From NCBI RefSeq assembly GCF_002939865.1, contig NZ_MDEE01000005.1:1-64000 (forward strand): a stretch of DNA of 64,000 nt. Direction: 5' to 3'. The notes below the pieces were generated by a model. That model saw only the letters and a list, made by a program, of their open reading frames with translations. It did no database searches and was not told where the DNA came from. Positions 25,047 through 33,109 of the stretch are shown here, in pieces (the stretch's first letter is position 1; each line of letters begins with the position of its first letter). The position numbers were made by a program, and so were the translations under genes. This stretch comes from Xanthomonas dyei (GTDB lineage Bacteria > Pseudomonadota > Gammaproteobacteria > Xanthomonadales > Xanthomonadaceae).

Positions 25047-25808
25047 GTGTCCGTTCAATTCCCCCTCAAACTTGTCGACCGGCGCATGATTGCGCCCACC
25101 GTGGCCCACTGCCAGTTCGTGCGTGATGACGGGCAGCCGCTGGATTTCCAGCCCGGGCAGTTCATCCAGATCCACTTCAACGGCGCCGACGGCACCCCGA
25201 CCAAGCGCAGCTATTCGCTGGCGACCATCCACGATCACGCGTTTGGCCCGGGCGAGGCAGTGGATATCGCGGTGAGCTTCGTGCCCGGCGGCTCGGCCAC
25301 CGCGCTGTTCGAAGGCCTGCAGATCGGCGACCAGCTGCAGGCCAGCGGCCCCTACGGGCGTTTCTGCCTGCCGCCGGGCGATGCCAACCAGCGCTATGTG
25401 CTGATCGCCACCGGCACCGGGGTCACCCCGTACCGGTCGATGCTGCCGTTGCTGGCCGAGGCGATCGCCAGCCGTGGCGTGCAGGTGGTCCTGCTGCAGG
25501 GCGCGCGCACCCCGGCCGAGCTGCTGTACGGCGAGGATTTCCGCGCGTTTGCCGACGCGCACCCGCAGTTCCGCTACGTGCCGTGCCTGTCGCGCGCGCT
25601 GCCTGACTCGCCGCATGCCGATGTGCGGCACGGCTATGTGCAGCAGCATCTGCCCGAATTCGCGCCCGATGCGCAGACCGATATCGCCTACCTGTGCGGC
25701 AACCCGGACATGGTGGATACCTGCGTCGAGGCGCTGAAGGCTGCCGGTCTGCCGAATGCGCAGATCCGCCGCGAAAAATACGTCAGTCCGCCACCGGCAA
25801 AGACCTGA
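25047..25808 (+). CDS. ferredoxin-NADP reductase-like flavoprotein
   Basis: A 253-residue FAD/NAD(P) oxidoreductase. The FAD-binding barrel (1-100) carries FQPGQFIQIHF and the RSYSLAT motif; the NAD(P) domain has ATGTGVTPYRSML, LLQGARTPAELLYG and YLCGNPDMVDTCVEAL. The C-terminus REKYVSPP is like that of ferredoxin-NADP reductases that end near the flavin. GTG 25047 is chosen; an in-frame ATG lies at 25086 but would cut into the first strand. It is divergent from the yadGH genes. The electron partner (ferredoxin or flavodoxin) is unknown. Confidence 0.8.
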   Translation: MSVQFPLKLVDRRMIAPTVAHCQFVRDDGQPLDFQPGQFIQIHFNGADGTPTKRSYSLATIHDHAFGPGEAVDIAVSFVPGGSATALFEGLQIGDQLQASGPYGRFCLPPGDANQRYVLIATGTGVTPYRSMLPLLAEAIASRGVQVVLLQGARTPAELLYGEDFRAFADAHPQFRYVPCLSRALPDSPHADVRHGYVQQHLPEFAPDAQTDIAYLCGNPDMVDTCVEALKAAGLPNAQIRREKYVSPPPAKT

Positions 25809-25895
25809 GGACCGCCGGCGCCGCCGCGATGGCGCCGGCAACCGCAGGCGCGCTGCCCCGTCATGCAGCGTGCCTGCGGTTGCACACGCGCGAGG

Positions 25896-26897
25896 CTATG
25901 CCCGCGCAGTGTGCAGTGGCGGGCGTTGCAGCTCGACCGTGATGTGCACCAGTTCTTCGTGGATCTGCAACGCAGCGCGGACCAGGTCCGCATCGATGTC
26001 TGCGTCAGTCACCAGGCTGAGCACGCAGGCATAGCGATCGCTGCCGACGCGCCACACATGCAGGTCGGCGATGGTGATCGCATGCGCAAGCTCGGCAATG
26101 ACCTGCCTGACTTCCGCGACCACTGGCGCGTCCATTTCCGCATCCAGCAGCACGCGGCCGGTACTGCGCAGCAGCCCCCAGGCCCACACGGTGACCAGTA
26201 CCGCGCCGACGATGCCCATGATCGGGTCCAGCCACGTCACCCCCCAATGCATGCCGGCGACCAAGGCCACGATCGCCAGCACCGAGGTGGCGGCATCGGC
26301 GACCACGTGCAGATACGCGGCACGTAGATTCAGATCGGCGTGACCGTCGTGGTGGTGAGCATGCTCACCATGCGCGTGACCATGACCATGACCATGATGC
26401 GCGTGCTCATGCCCATGGCTGTGATCGTGCCCGTGCGCATGCGAGTCGCGTAACCACCACGCACAGACCAGATTCACCAGCAGGCCGATGACCGCGATGA
26501 CCGTGGCTTCCTGATAGTGAATGGGCTTAGGCGAAAACAGCCGTTCCACCGACTGGAAGGCCATCAGGCCGGCCACGCCCAGCAACAGCATCGCACTTGT
26601 ATAGCCGCCAAGCACCTCGACCTTCCAGGTGCCGAAGGTAAAGCGCACGTCGCTGGCATGCCGCCGCGCAAAGCGGTAGGCGAACAACGCCAACCCCAAC
26701 GCGAGCGCATGCGAGCTCATATGCCAGCCATCGGCGAGCAGCGCCATGGAATTGAGTGTCCAACCGCCGACGATCTCCACCACCATCATGGCCACGGTCA
26801 GGATCACCGCCTTGCGGGTACTGCGCTCGGCCAGCGGGTTGCTGCTGGCAAAGCGGTGCGACTGCGCGCAGTGGGTCGCGGTGTGCGTGATCGACAT
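25896..26897 (-). CDS. dmeF: cation diffusion facilitator, Co2+/Ni2+ type (DmeF)
   Basis: A 333-residue inner-membrane metal/proton exporter with six helices. The TM2 motif ALLADGWHMSSHALA and the TM5 motif HVVADAATSVLAI carry the metal ligands. Between TM4 and TM5 there is a very histidine-rich loop (about residues 150-187). It has a C-terminal CDF domain. The His loop, the DGWHM motif and the divergent RcnR/FrmR-type regulator together point to the DmeF subgroup, which exports Co2+ and Ni2+. Two operators lie just upstream of the start. Confidence 0.88.
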   Translation of the reverse strand: MSITHTATHCAQSHRFASSNPLAERSTRKAVILTVAMMVVEIVGGWTLNSMALLADGWHMSSHALALGLALFAYRFARRHASDVRFTFGTWKVEVLGGYTSAMLLLGVAGLMAFQSVERLFSPKPIHYQEATVIAVIGLLVNLVCAWWLRDSHAHGHDHSHGHEHAHHGHGHGHAHGEHAHHHDGHADLNLRAAYLHVVADAATSVLAIVALVAGMHWGVTWLDPIMGIVGAVLVTVWAWGLLRSTGRVLLDAEMDAPVVAEVRQVIAELAHAITIADLHVWRVGSDRYACVLSLVTDADIDADLVRAALQIHEELVHITVELQRPPLHTARA

Positions 26898-26917
26898 CGG
26901 TATGAGCTCTGGCTACG

Positions 26918-26956
26918 ATACCCCCATAGGGTATCTGAGATACCCCCATGGGGTAT
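26918..26956. promoter_or_regulatory. twin operator for the DmeR-like repressor
   Basis: ATACCCCCATAGGGTAT (26918-26934) and ATACCCCCATGGGGTAT (26940-26956), centres 22 bp apart. C/G tracts flanked by AT inverted repeats are typical of RcnR/CsoR-family sites. The second site ends 6 bp before the regulator ATG and covers its ribosome site region, and the first lies 20 bp from the dmeF start, so both genes could be repressed together. Confidence 0.8.
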
Positions 26957-26962
26957 AGGGTA

Positions 26963-27235
26963 ATGTCACATCTAAACCACGACAAATCCAGGCTCCTGGC
27001 GCGCGTGCGCAGGATCCGCGGGCAGGTGGAAGGGCTCGAGAAAGCCTTGGCGCAGGACGTGGACTGCACCGCGCTGTTGACCCAGGTCGCCGCGTTCCGT
27101 GGTGCGGCGCAGGGGTTGATGGTCGAGTTGCTCAGCGAGCATCTCAAGCATCACGTGGCCGCGCCGGATACGCTGGGCGACCGGGAGCTGGCGGTCGACG
27201 ATGTCGCCGCCATCCTCAAGACCTATCTCAAGTGA
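26963..27235 (+). CDS. dmeR: RcnR/FrmR-family metal-sensing repressor (DmeR-like)
   Basis: A 90-residue all-helical protein (SHLNHDKSRLLARVRRIRGQVEGLEKAL) of the CsoR/RcnR superfamily, with a single Cys (VDCTALL) at the usual position and His residues (His3, His6 and a HLKHH patch) suited to Co/Ni binding. It is divergent from dmeF, with the operator between. ATG 26963 is the start; an earlier ATG at 26948 lies inside the operator. Release from DNA by Co2+ or Ni2+ is expected by analogy. Confidence 0.85.
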   Translation: MSHLNHDKSRLLARVRRIRGQVEGLEKALAQDVDCTALLTQVAAFRGAAQGLMVELLSEHLKHHVAAPDTLGDRELAVDDVAAILKTYLK

Positions 27236-27356
27236 CGCCGCTGCTGGCCTGATATCGTGACGCGGATTGCCTGGGCACCGGCGCCAATCGCAGCGCCCAT
27301 CCCTGCGCGCTGCAGCCACGGCGATGACGTGGCTGGCAGCATCGGCGGTGCATCGC

Positions 27357-28916
27357 TCAGCGCGGCTGCAAGGTCACCAGCACCACATCGTTGCTACGCA
27401 TCGGCACATTGACCTCCGCCAGGCCATCGGCGCCGACACGGATGCGTGTGTCCTGCTCGGGCGTGTCGCGCGTGGCCTGCTGCAGCTGGGTCAGCTGTGT
27501 CGGGTTCAACGCCTTGGGCAGGCCCATGTCGATGTACAGCGACAGCGGGTCGTTGCGCCGGTAGCCGGTCTTGCGCACCTGCAAGGTGTAGTTGCCTGCG
27601 GGCACGTTGGTCATGCGCAACTGCAGCGGTGCGCTCTCGGTGGCGGCCACCAGCTTGGTATAGAACGGCGTATTGCTCACCGCCTGCACCGGCTGCTGCC
27701 AATCCCACACCAGCGCGGCGATGCGCTTGCCATCCACCGCTGCCAGCGCATGCGCATCGGCCAGCGGAATCTCGCGGCCCTGCAGCGCGTTCAAATATTT
27801 GTAGGCAAACCATGCCGGCTTGCGAATGCCTTCGCGATTCATCAGCCCGAACCCGCCATGGAACGGCGTCGGCGGCGGGCCGGGTTCTTCGAACAGATCG
27901 GTATAGGTCCAGTAGCTCATGCCCTGCACCAGTCCCTGCACCTGCTTGAGTTTGGTCAGGATGTAGGGCGCACTGATATAGCTGTCGTGGACATAATCGC
28001 GCGGCGTGTAGCTGCTGCTCCACTCGGTGAAATACAGCGGCAACTGCGGAAACGCCGATGCCTCGATCTGCGCATGCACGCGACGCACATCGCCCACGAT
28101 GGCATCCGGCGATGCGGACAGCTTGACGTCCTGCTTGCCGTCTTCATCGAGAAAACCGCCGTCCACGCCATAGGTATGCGTGGTGACGAAATCGATGGGG
28201 AGTGTGTTCTTGGCAACGAAGGCCAGCAGCTCCGGCACCCAGTCCGCGCCGGCAGTGGACGGGCCGCCGACGCGCAGCTGCGGGTCGATCGCCTTGATGG
28301 TGCGCGCGGTGTTGGCATACAGATCGAAGTAGGCCTGCTGGTCGGCGTTTTCCCAGAAGTCCTTCAAATTCGGCTCGTTCCACACCTCGAAATACCACTG
28401 CCGTACTTCATCGGCGCCGTAGCGGTCGCGGATGTGCCGCACATACGCATCGATCAACTGGGTCCACTTGGCCGGATCCGGATGCGAGGTGTTGCCCTTC
28501 CAGTAGAACAATGTCTGCTCGGAGGTTTTCATCGCGCTTGGAGTAAAGCCCAGCTCGACAAACGGGCGAATACGCTTGGCCAGCAATGCGTCGTACAGCT
28601 GGTCCAGCTTGGTCCAGTCGTACACCAGCTTGCCGTCCACTTCTTTGACGGTGCCAAGCGCATCGTGGAAGACATCGTGGAAGCGGATGTAGCGAAATCC
28701 CAGTTCCTGCACAGCAGGCACCAGATGCGCTTGCGTCTGGGCGCGGATCAGCGTGCCCGGAAAATCCGAGCCCACCGACAGCGTGGCGAAGCGATCCACC
28801 GGCTTTCCGGCGGTGGAGAGATCCACTGCAATGTCGCGCGGTGCGGCGGCGTACGCCAGCGCCGGTAACCCGGTGCTGCAGGCCAATGTCATCGCAAGCA
28901 AGGTGGGTAACCGCAT
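27357..28916 (-). CDS. xynB: GH39 glycoside hydrolase, beta-xylosidase-like, secreted
   Basis: A 519-residue precursor with a signal peptide (about 1-24). The (beta/alpha)8 barrel has the acid/base Glu in EVWNEPNLKDF and the nucleophile Glu in LYFTEWSSSY, characteristic of family GH39, which includes beta-xylosidases. A C-terminal beta domain follows from about residue 400. The ATG at 28916 has AGGAG about 6 nt upstream; the frame extends upstream without a plausible start. No receptor or transporter for xylan is next to it. It would act in the periplasm or at the surface on xylo-oligosaccharides; the substrate is inferred. Confidence 0.88.
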   Translation of the reverse strand: MRLPTLLAMTLACSTGLPALAYAAAPRDIAVDLSTAGKPVDRFATLSVGSDFPGTLIRAQTQAHLVPAVQELGFRYIRFHDVFHDALGTVKEVDGKLVYDWTKLDQLYDALLAKRIRPFVELGFTPSAMKTSEQTLFYWKGNTSHPDPAKWTQLIDAYVRHIRDRYGADEVRQWYFEVWNEPNLKDFWENADQQAYFDLYANTARTIKAIDPQLRVGGPSTAGADWVPELLAFVAKNTLPIDFVTTHTYGVDGGFLDEDGKQDVKLSASPDAIVGDVRRVHAQIEASAFPQLPLYFTEWSSSYTPRDYVHDSYISAPYILTKLKQVQGLVQGMSYWTYTDLFEEPGPPPTPFHGGFGLMNREGIRKPAWFAYKYLNALQGREIPLADAHALAAVDGKRIAALVWDWQQPVQAVSNTPFYTKLVAATESAPLQLRMTNVPAGNYTLQVRKTGYRRNDPLSLYIDMGLPKALNPTQLTQLQQATRDTPEQDTRIRVGADGLAEVNVPMRSNDVVLVTLQPR

Positions 28917-29307
28917 CGTCTCTCCTGATGGTGTGTGCAGCGGTCGATGCAAAACGCATCTGCGCGATGACGCGCGCTGGCGTTCTGCCGATGACCGTCG
29001 CCGGGCGCTCAAGAGTAACGGAAAGCGTGTGCTGGATTGCGCAAGCAGCTGTGGTATTTCCACCTGCGATGACACACCGCAGTCGCGTTCGTTAGCGATC
29101 GCATCCGTTGCATGAGGCGAGCAGCGGCGCCGCCATTGCAGCAGCGCGGTGCGATGGTGTGTGAGTGCGGGTTGTCCCAGCACGCTTGGCAGAAAAAATG
29201 CTTGGCAGCAGGGGGCGCACCTTCGAGCGACCACCGCCGGAGCCCTGTCGCAGCTGATCGACTTCGCCACGCCGCACGAGCAGCTAAGAGCAGCCAATAA
29301 AACCTAG

Positions 29308-29412
29308 CGAGCAGTCGTCGGGGGGCGGCGCGTAGGGTACCGGAGTGGACGCATGGTCCATGCCACACCGAGCATCGGCCGCACCCGCTTGGCGATGCGC
29401 ACAGTCGCGTTG
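29308..29412 (+). repeat. dispersed ~110-bp repeat, copy 1
   Basis: Begins GCGAGCAGTCGTC and continues to a conserved CATGCCACACCGAGCATCGG block and CCCGCTTGGCGATG. Related copies are at 37207-37322, 42340-42460 (reversed) and 57470-57590. The 28917-29579 interval contains only this and the hairpin at 29514-29548. Confidence 0.6.
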
Positions 29413-29513
29413 TTAGCTGCTCTGCATCATCGCGATCCCCGGTGTGGACCACTTGGCCAATGCAATCTGGCTGACTCGGGCGCGCCGCTGCAATCGGTCG
29501 TGGGCTTTCGAAC

Positions 29514-29548
29514 GTGGTCTTGACGATGCCAGACATCGTCAAGACCAC
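29514..29548 (-). terminator. 15-bp perfect hairpin downstream of the SnoaL gene
   Basis: GTGGTCTTGACGATG, loop CCAGA, then CATCGTCAAGACCAC. It lies 31 bp beyond the stop of the last gene of the minus-strand operon (29580-31567) and probably stabilises or ends that transcript. No T-run follows on the minus strand. Confidence 0.5.
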
Positions 29549-29579
29549 TGCCTGCGCTACCACGTCCGCAAATCTGCTG

Positions 29580-29990
29580 CTAACCCTGCGGTTCTTCGGC
29601 GACTGCGATCGCCTGGTGAACCATCAAGCTATCGACATACTGCTCCATGCTCTGGATCTTGCCGTCCTTGAGCCGATACAGATGCGCGAAGGTTGCGCGC
29701 ATGAATTTCCCGGTCTTTGCGTAGGTGCCGGAATACGCGCCAAATGCTGCGACGTAGTCCTTGTCGGCCAAGTACGTGTGGACCTCGGCCTTGTAGCCCA
29801 CCCACTCGGTCGCCAGCCGATGAAACACCTGTTCGAAGACTTCTGCTGGACCGGTATAGGTCCCCGCGTAAGGGAAGCCTGCCGCCTCTGTCCAGGTGGC
29901 CTCAGGCGCTAGCGCTGCGGCTAGGTGCTTGCCGTTTTCTTCGGAAGAGCCTTCATAGGTGGCCCGGATGATGTCCAGATTGGTCTTCAT
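29580..29990 (-). CDS. SnoaL-like (NTF2-fold) protein
   Basis: A 136-residue NTF2-fold protein with the DIIRATYEGSSEENGKHLAAALAPEATWTEAAGFPYAG opening of the SnoaL/ketosteroid isomerase-like group. The substrate is unknown. It is the last of three minus-strand genes (DsbA-like, MBL-fold, this), separated from the MBL gene by 4 bp, and is probably controlled by the divergent LysR gene. Confidence 0.75.
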   Translation of the reverse strand: MKTNLDIIRATYEGSSEENGKHLAAALAPEATWTEAAGFPYAGTYTGPAEVFEQVFHRLATEWVGYKAEVHTYLADKDYVAAFGAYSGTYAKTGKFMRATFAHLYRLKDGKIQSMEQYVDSLMVHQAIAVAEEPQG

Positions 29991-29994
29991 CGGA

Positions 29995-30894
29995 TCAACC
30001 CCACTTCATCTCGCCCTTGGCGACTTTCGCACCGATCTGCAGTGCCGTGCCCATGCCGGCTCCCGGATAGCGCTTGGTCATGGCGTCGATGAGCGCGGCG
30101 CTATTGGACGCCTTGCCCAGTTCTTCTTCGAATGCCAACAAATAGTCGCGCGTGTAGTGGATCGCCGACACGTCGGTCGCCGCGCCCGGTGCCATATGTC
30201 CAGGAATCACCAGCGCCGGTTTGCGGGCCGCCATCGCATCGAGTGTCTTGATCCATGCCTTACGTCCTTCCGCACTCGGCGTGTCGGCCGTCCAGACGTG
30301 CACGCCAGAGAACACCAGCACGCCACCGAAGATCGCATCGAGCGATGTGAGTGCGAGGTAACGGCGGTTGGCCAGACCGTCTGCATCGACAATGGCGATG
30401 GATTGGCCTTCCAGCGGGATCGCGTTGCCATCGAATGCGTCCGGCATGACGATGTCTGCAAGTGTCTGCGGCCCGTTCTCCTTGAGCTGGGGACCCCAGG
30501 TCGCAAGCTTTTTTTCGACGCTGCGCTTGATGGCCGCAACGGTCGCAGATGCGGCGATGATGCGTGCATCCGGAAACGCGGCCTTGATCGGGCCCAGGCT
30601 GAAGTAATAGTCAGGGTCGCTTTGGCTGACGTAAATGGTGGTCAGCGTCTTGCCATTGGCCTTGATTGCATCAGCCAGCGCCTTGCCATCGGGTAACGTG
30701 AAGCCGCCATCGATCAGCACCGCTTCGCGCGTGCCGGAGATCAGGACCGGCGCGCGAAAAAACCCGTTTTCGCCTGCAGGAAAATGCTGCAGCTTTAAAG
30801 GCGCCTGTGCGGCGATTGCAGTGTTGACGGCGGGGAGGGCTGAGGCGATACCTGCCACGGCAATGGTTTTCATGAGGTCTCTGCGTGTCGTCAT
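29995..30894 (-). CDS. MBL-fold protein with degenerate metal site, Tat-type export signal
   Basis: A 299-residue protein. The N-terminus MTTRRDLMKTIAVAGIASALP resembles a twin-arginine signal. The fold follows metallo-beta-lactamases (GTREAVLIDGGFTL, then a strand and loop, then PALVIPGHMAPG). The signature HxHxDH is replaced by QSDPDY in VSQSDPDYYFSLG: both first His positions and the last are lost, so normal di-zinc hydrolase activity is unlikely. The His of IPGHM remains. The start at 30894 was chosen to keep the signal. It lies between the DsbA-like and SnoaL-like genes. Confidence 0.75.
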   Translation of the reverse strand: MTTRRDLMKTIAVAGIASALPAVNTAIAAQAPLKLQHFPAGENGFFRAPVLISGTREAVLIDGGFTLPDGKALADAIKANGKTLTTIYVSQSDPDYYFSLGPIKAAFPDARIIAASATVAAIKRSVEKKLATWGPQLKENGPQTLADIVMPDAFDGNAIPLEGQSIAIVDADGLANRRYLALTSLDAIFGGVLVFSGVHVWTADTPSAEGRKAWIKTLDAMAARKPALVIPGHMAPGAATDVSAIHYTRDYLLAFEEELGKASNSAALIDAMTKRYPGAGMGTALQIGAKVAKGEMKWG

Positions 30895-30928
30895 GGTTGG
30901 TTCCTTTTGGAAAGATGCAACGGTGTTT

Positions 30929-31567
30929 TCAAGCGGCCTGAAGTTGACGTACGAATGCGCTTGGATCGGTGTAGGCGGCATGTGCATCGATCTGCCAGCG
31001 CTTCCCACCGGATTCTGCGATGAACGTCGGTACGCCTTGGACGCCGAACTCACGCATCAGCGCTTGCGCACTTTCAATGCGCGTCCGATTCACGGCGAGA
31101 AGCTCAGCATCTGCCTGCGCCAGCCGTGTGGCGGCGTCCGCAAGGTGCAGGTCTTCTAGAAGCCCGACCAGCCCGGCAGTGGTGGTCACGTCTTTCCCGT
31201 CGACGTAACGGGCTTGTTGAATGGCCGTCAGCGTTGTCAGTTGCTGTGTCGGTGCCACCAGGGAGACCGCGGTCAGCGCCAATGTGGCTGCACCACTGTC
31301 GAAGGGGTGCTGGCGATCGCCGAGAACCTGCTGGCGATAGCGCTCAGTGAAACGCTGCCCGGTCAGATGTTCGATGCGCTGATCGTTCGCCCAGGCAAAC
31401 GCGGCGAATTGATCGTCCATCGTCCGTGCACCCTTGCCGGCGAACAATCCGGAAGGCTGCAGTTGAACAGCGATGCCAGGCGCGGTGGCCAGTGCGGAAA
31501 TGGTCGACGCTGCGCCATAGCACCAGCCGCAAAGTGGGTCGAACAGATAGTGCAAGGTGGTGTTCAT
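30929..31567 (-). CDS. DsbA/FrnE-like thioredoxin-fold protein
   Basis: A 212-residue protein of the DsbA/FrnE (2-hydroxychromene-2-carboxylate isomerase-like) group. The active site is CGWC in YLFDPLCGWCYGAA, followed by the helical insertion and a cis-Pro in VQGVPTFIA. There is no signal peptide, so it is probably cytosolic, like FrnE proteins. It is the first gene of the operon; the start at 31567 lies 68 bp from the divergent LysR gene. Confidence 0.85.
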   Translation of the reverse strand: MNTTLHYLFDPLCGWCYGAASTISALATAPGIAVQLQPSGLFAGKGARTMDDQFAAFAWANDQRIEHLTGQRFTERYRQQVLGDRQHPFDSGAATLALTAVSLVAPTQQLTTLTAIQQARYVDGKDVTTTAGLVGLLEDLHLADAATRLAQADAELLAVNRTRIESAQALMREFGVQGVPTFIAESGGKRWQIDAHAAYTDPSAFVRQLQAA

Positions 31568-31635
31568 GCGCTTTCCTCGTGACTGTGGGGTCCATCCTAG
31601 GGGGCGGTATTGATCGATAAACACATACGTGGTAA

Positions 31636-32592
31636 ATGAGCCGTATGTTGAAAGCATCCAATCAAGCGGGGGACGGACCCGGCGACCTCGGCAATCTCCG
31701 CCGCCTGGCGTACTTCGTCGCCGTGGTGGACACCGGCTCGTTCACCGCTGCGGCCGAGCGCCTGGGCATCACCAAGGCGGTAGTGAGCCAACAAGTGGCT
31801 CGGCTGGAACGCGAGTTCCGAACCTCTCTGCTGGTGCGCACCACGCGTAAAGTGCAACCCACCGAAGTGGGGCAGGAGTTCTACGCGCGCTGCGCATCGA
31901 TTCTGCGCGAGGCCGAGCATGCGTTTGACGGCTTGGCCGATCGATCCGCCGAGCCGTCGGGGATGTTGCGGCTCACCGCACCGTTCGACTATGGCGTGGG
32001 CGTGGTGGTGCCTGCGATCGCTGCATTCACCAAGCGCTATCCCCTGTGCAAGGTGGATGCGGTGCTCAGCGACCAAACGCTGGATTTGATGTCCAGTCAT
32101 ATCGAAGTTGCCATCCGGGTCGGATGGCTGGCCGAAACAAGCGAGCAAGCGCGAAAAATTGGCACCTTCCGCCAACTGCTTGTCGCTCCCGCATCCATGG
32201 CAGCAGAGCTCGCAACGCTCGATAGCCCGGCCGACATCCTCTCGCTGCCCTTTGTCGCCAATACGGCGTTGCGTGATCATTTGCGGTGGACCTTCTCGTC
32301 GGACCAGCGACAGACCCAGGTGGTACACGTGCAGGCATCCATTTTTCTGGATGCCACGATGGCGGTGCGCGAAGCGGTGTGCCAGGGCGCCGGCTTGTCC
32401 GTGCTTCCAGACTATGTAGTGGCAGCGGACCTCACTGCAGGGCGCCTGATTGAAGTACTGCCGCATTGGCACCTGCCTTCGGGCGGTATCCATGCGGTAT
32501 TTCCTGCTGCCCGTTATCGCCCGACCAAGGTCCGCGCATTTGTGGACATGCTGGTCGAGCGAGAAGCCTTGCGACAATCTACCCAGCGCTAA
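31636..32592 (+). CDS. LysR-family transcriptional regulator
   Basis: A 318-residue regulator. The winged helix-turn-helix is near residues 18-77 (AYFVAVVDTGSFTAAAERLGITKAVVSQQVARLE) and the substrate domain follows (from about residue 100, with LTAPFDYGVGVVVPAI). The 68-bp divergent spacing to the DsbA-like operon suggests that it regulates that operon and itself. The effector is unknown. Confidence 0.9.
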   Translation: MSRMLKASNQAGDGPGDLGNLRRLAYFVAVVDTGSFTAAAERLGITKAVVSQQVARLEREFRTSLLVRTTRKVQPTEVGQEFYARCASILREAEHAFDGLADRSAEPSGMLRLTAPFDYGVGVVVPAIAAFTKRYPLCKVDAVLSDQTLDLMSSHIEVAIRVGWLAETSEQARKIGTFRQLLVAPASMAAELATLDSPADILSLPFVANTALRDHLRWTFSSDQRQTQVVHVQASIFLDATMAVREAVCQGAGLSVLPDYVVAADLTAGRLIEVLPHWHLPSGGIHAVFPAARYRPTKVRAFVDMLVEREALRQSTQR

Positions 32593-32658
32593 GTCGCGGT
32601 TTGCCACGTGCGGCCTTGACCGCAGGCGCCACCGGGGCCGCTCCCCAACCGATCACGC

Positions 32659-33081
32659 TTAGAACTTTGCGTCGCTCAGTGCTGCCAGAAACGCCATCGG
32701 ATTCCAGTATTCGCGGTAATTGACCACCAGGCCATTCTTGAACGTCGCCACCGTGGCATAGCTCATTTCATACGGGTTGCCGTTGGAGATGACCGTGCCC
32801 GACGCACTCCACTCGGCGATGGCCACGTTGGGATCGTCGGTGGCATGGATCTTCAGGCTCGGGATGGTCTTGACGTCGATCACGTTCGGGTAATTGCGCA
32901 GGTACTCGTAAATGGCGGCGCGACCTACCAGTTTTCTGGACGACACATCGGGTGCGAACGGGAACTCAACGACCACGTTCTCATCGCAGAGTTCGGACCA
33001 ACCTTTCATATTCTTGGCGAGAAACGTGTCCAAGGTGCGTTGTAGAAGTTGGACTGCGGTGTGGGTGCCTGGTGTGTTCAT
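32659..33081 (-). CDS. SnoaL/PhzB-like NTF2-fold protein
   Basis: A 140-residue protein of the NTF2 fold (TLDTFLAKNMKGWSELCDENVVVEFPF, AEWSASGTVISNGNPYEMSYATVATF). The second such protein in this cluster, only distantly like the one at 29580. It lies 28 bp downstream of the GMC oxidoreductase gene and is probably co-transcribed with it. The reaction is unknown. Confidence 0.75.
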   Translation of the reverse strand: MNTPGTHTAVQLLQRTLDTFLAKNMKGWSELCDENVVVEFPFAPDVSSRKLVGRAAIYEYLRNYPNVIDVKTIPSLKIHATDDPNVAIAEWSASGTVISNGNPYEMSYATVATFKNGLVVNYREYWNPMAFLAALSDAKF

Positions 33082-33109
33082 GCGTTGCTCCGGTGGGTTG
33101 GTGGTGTGG

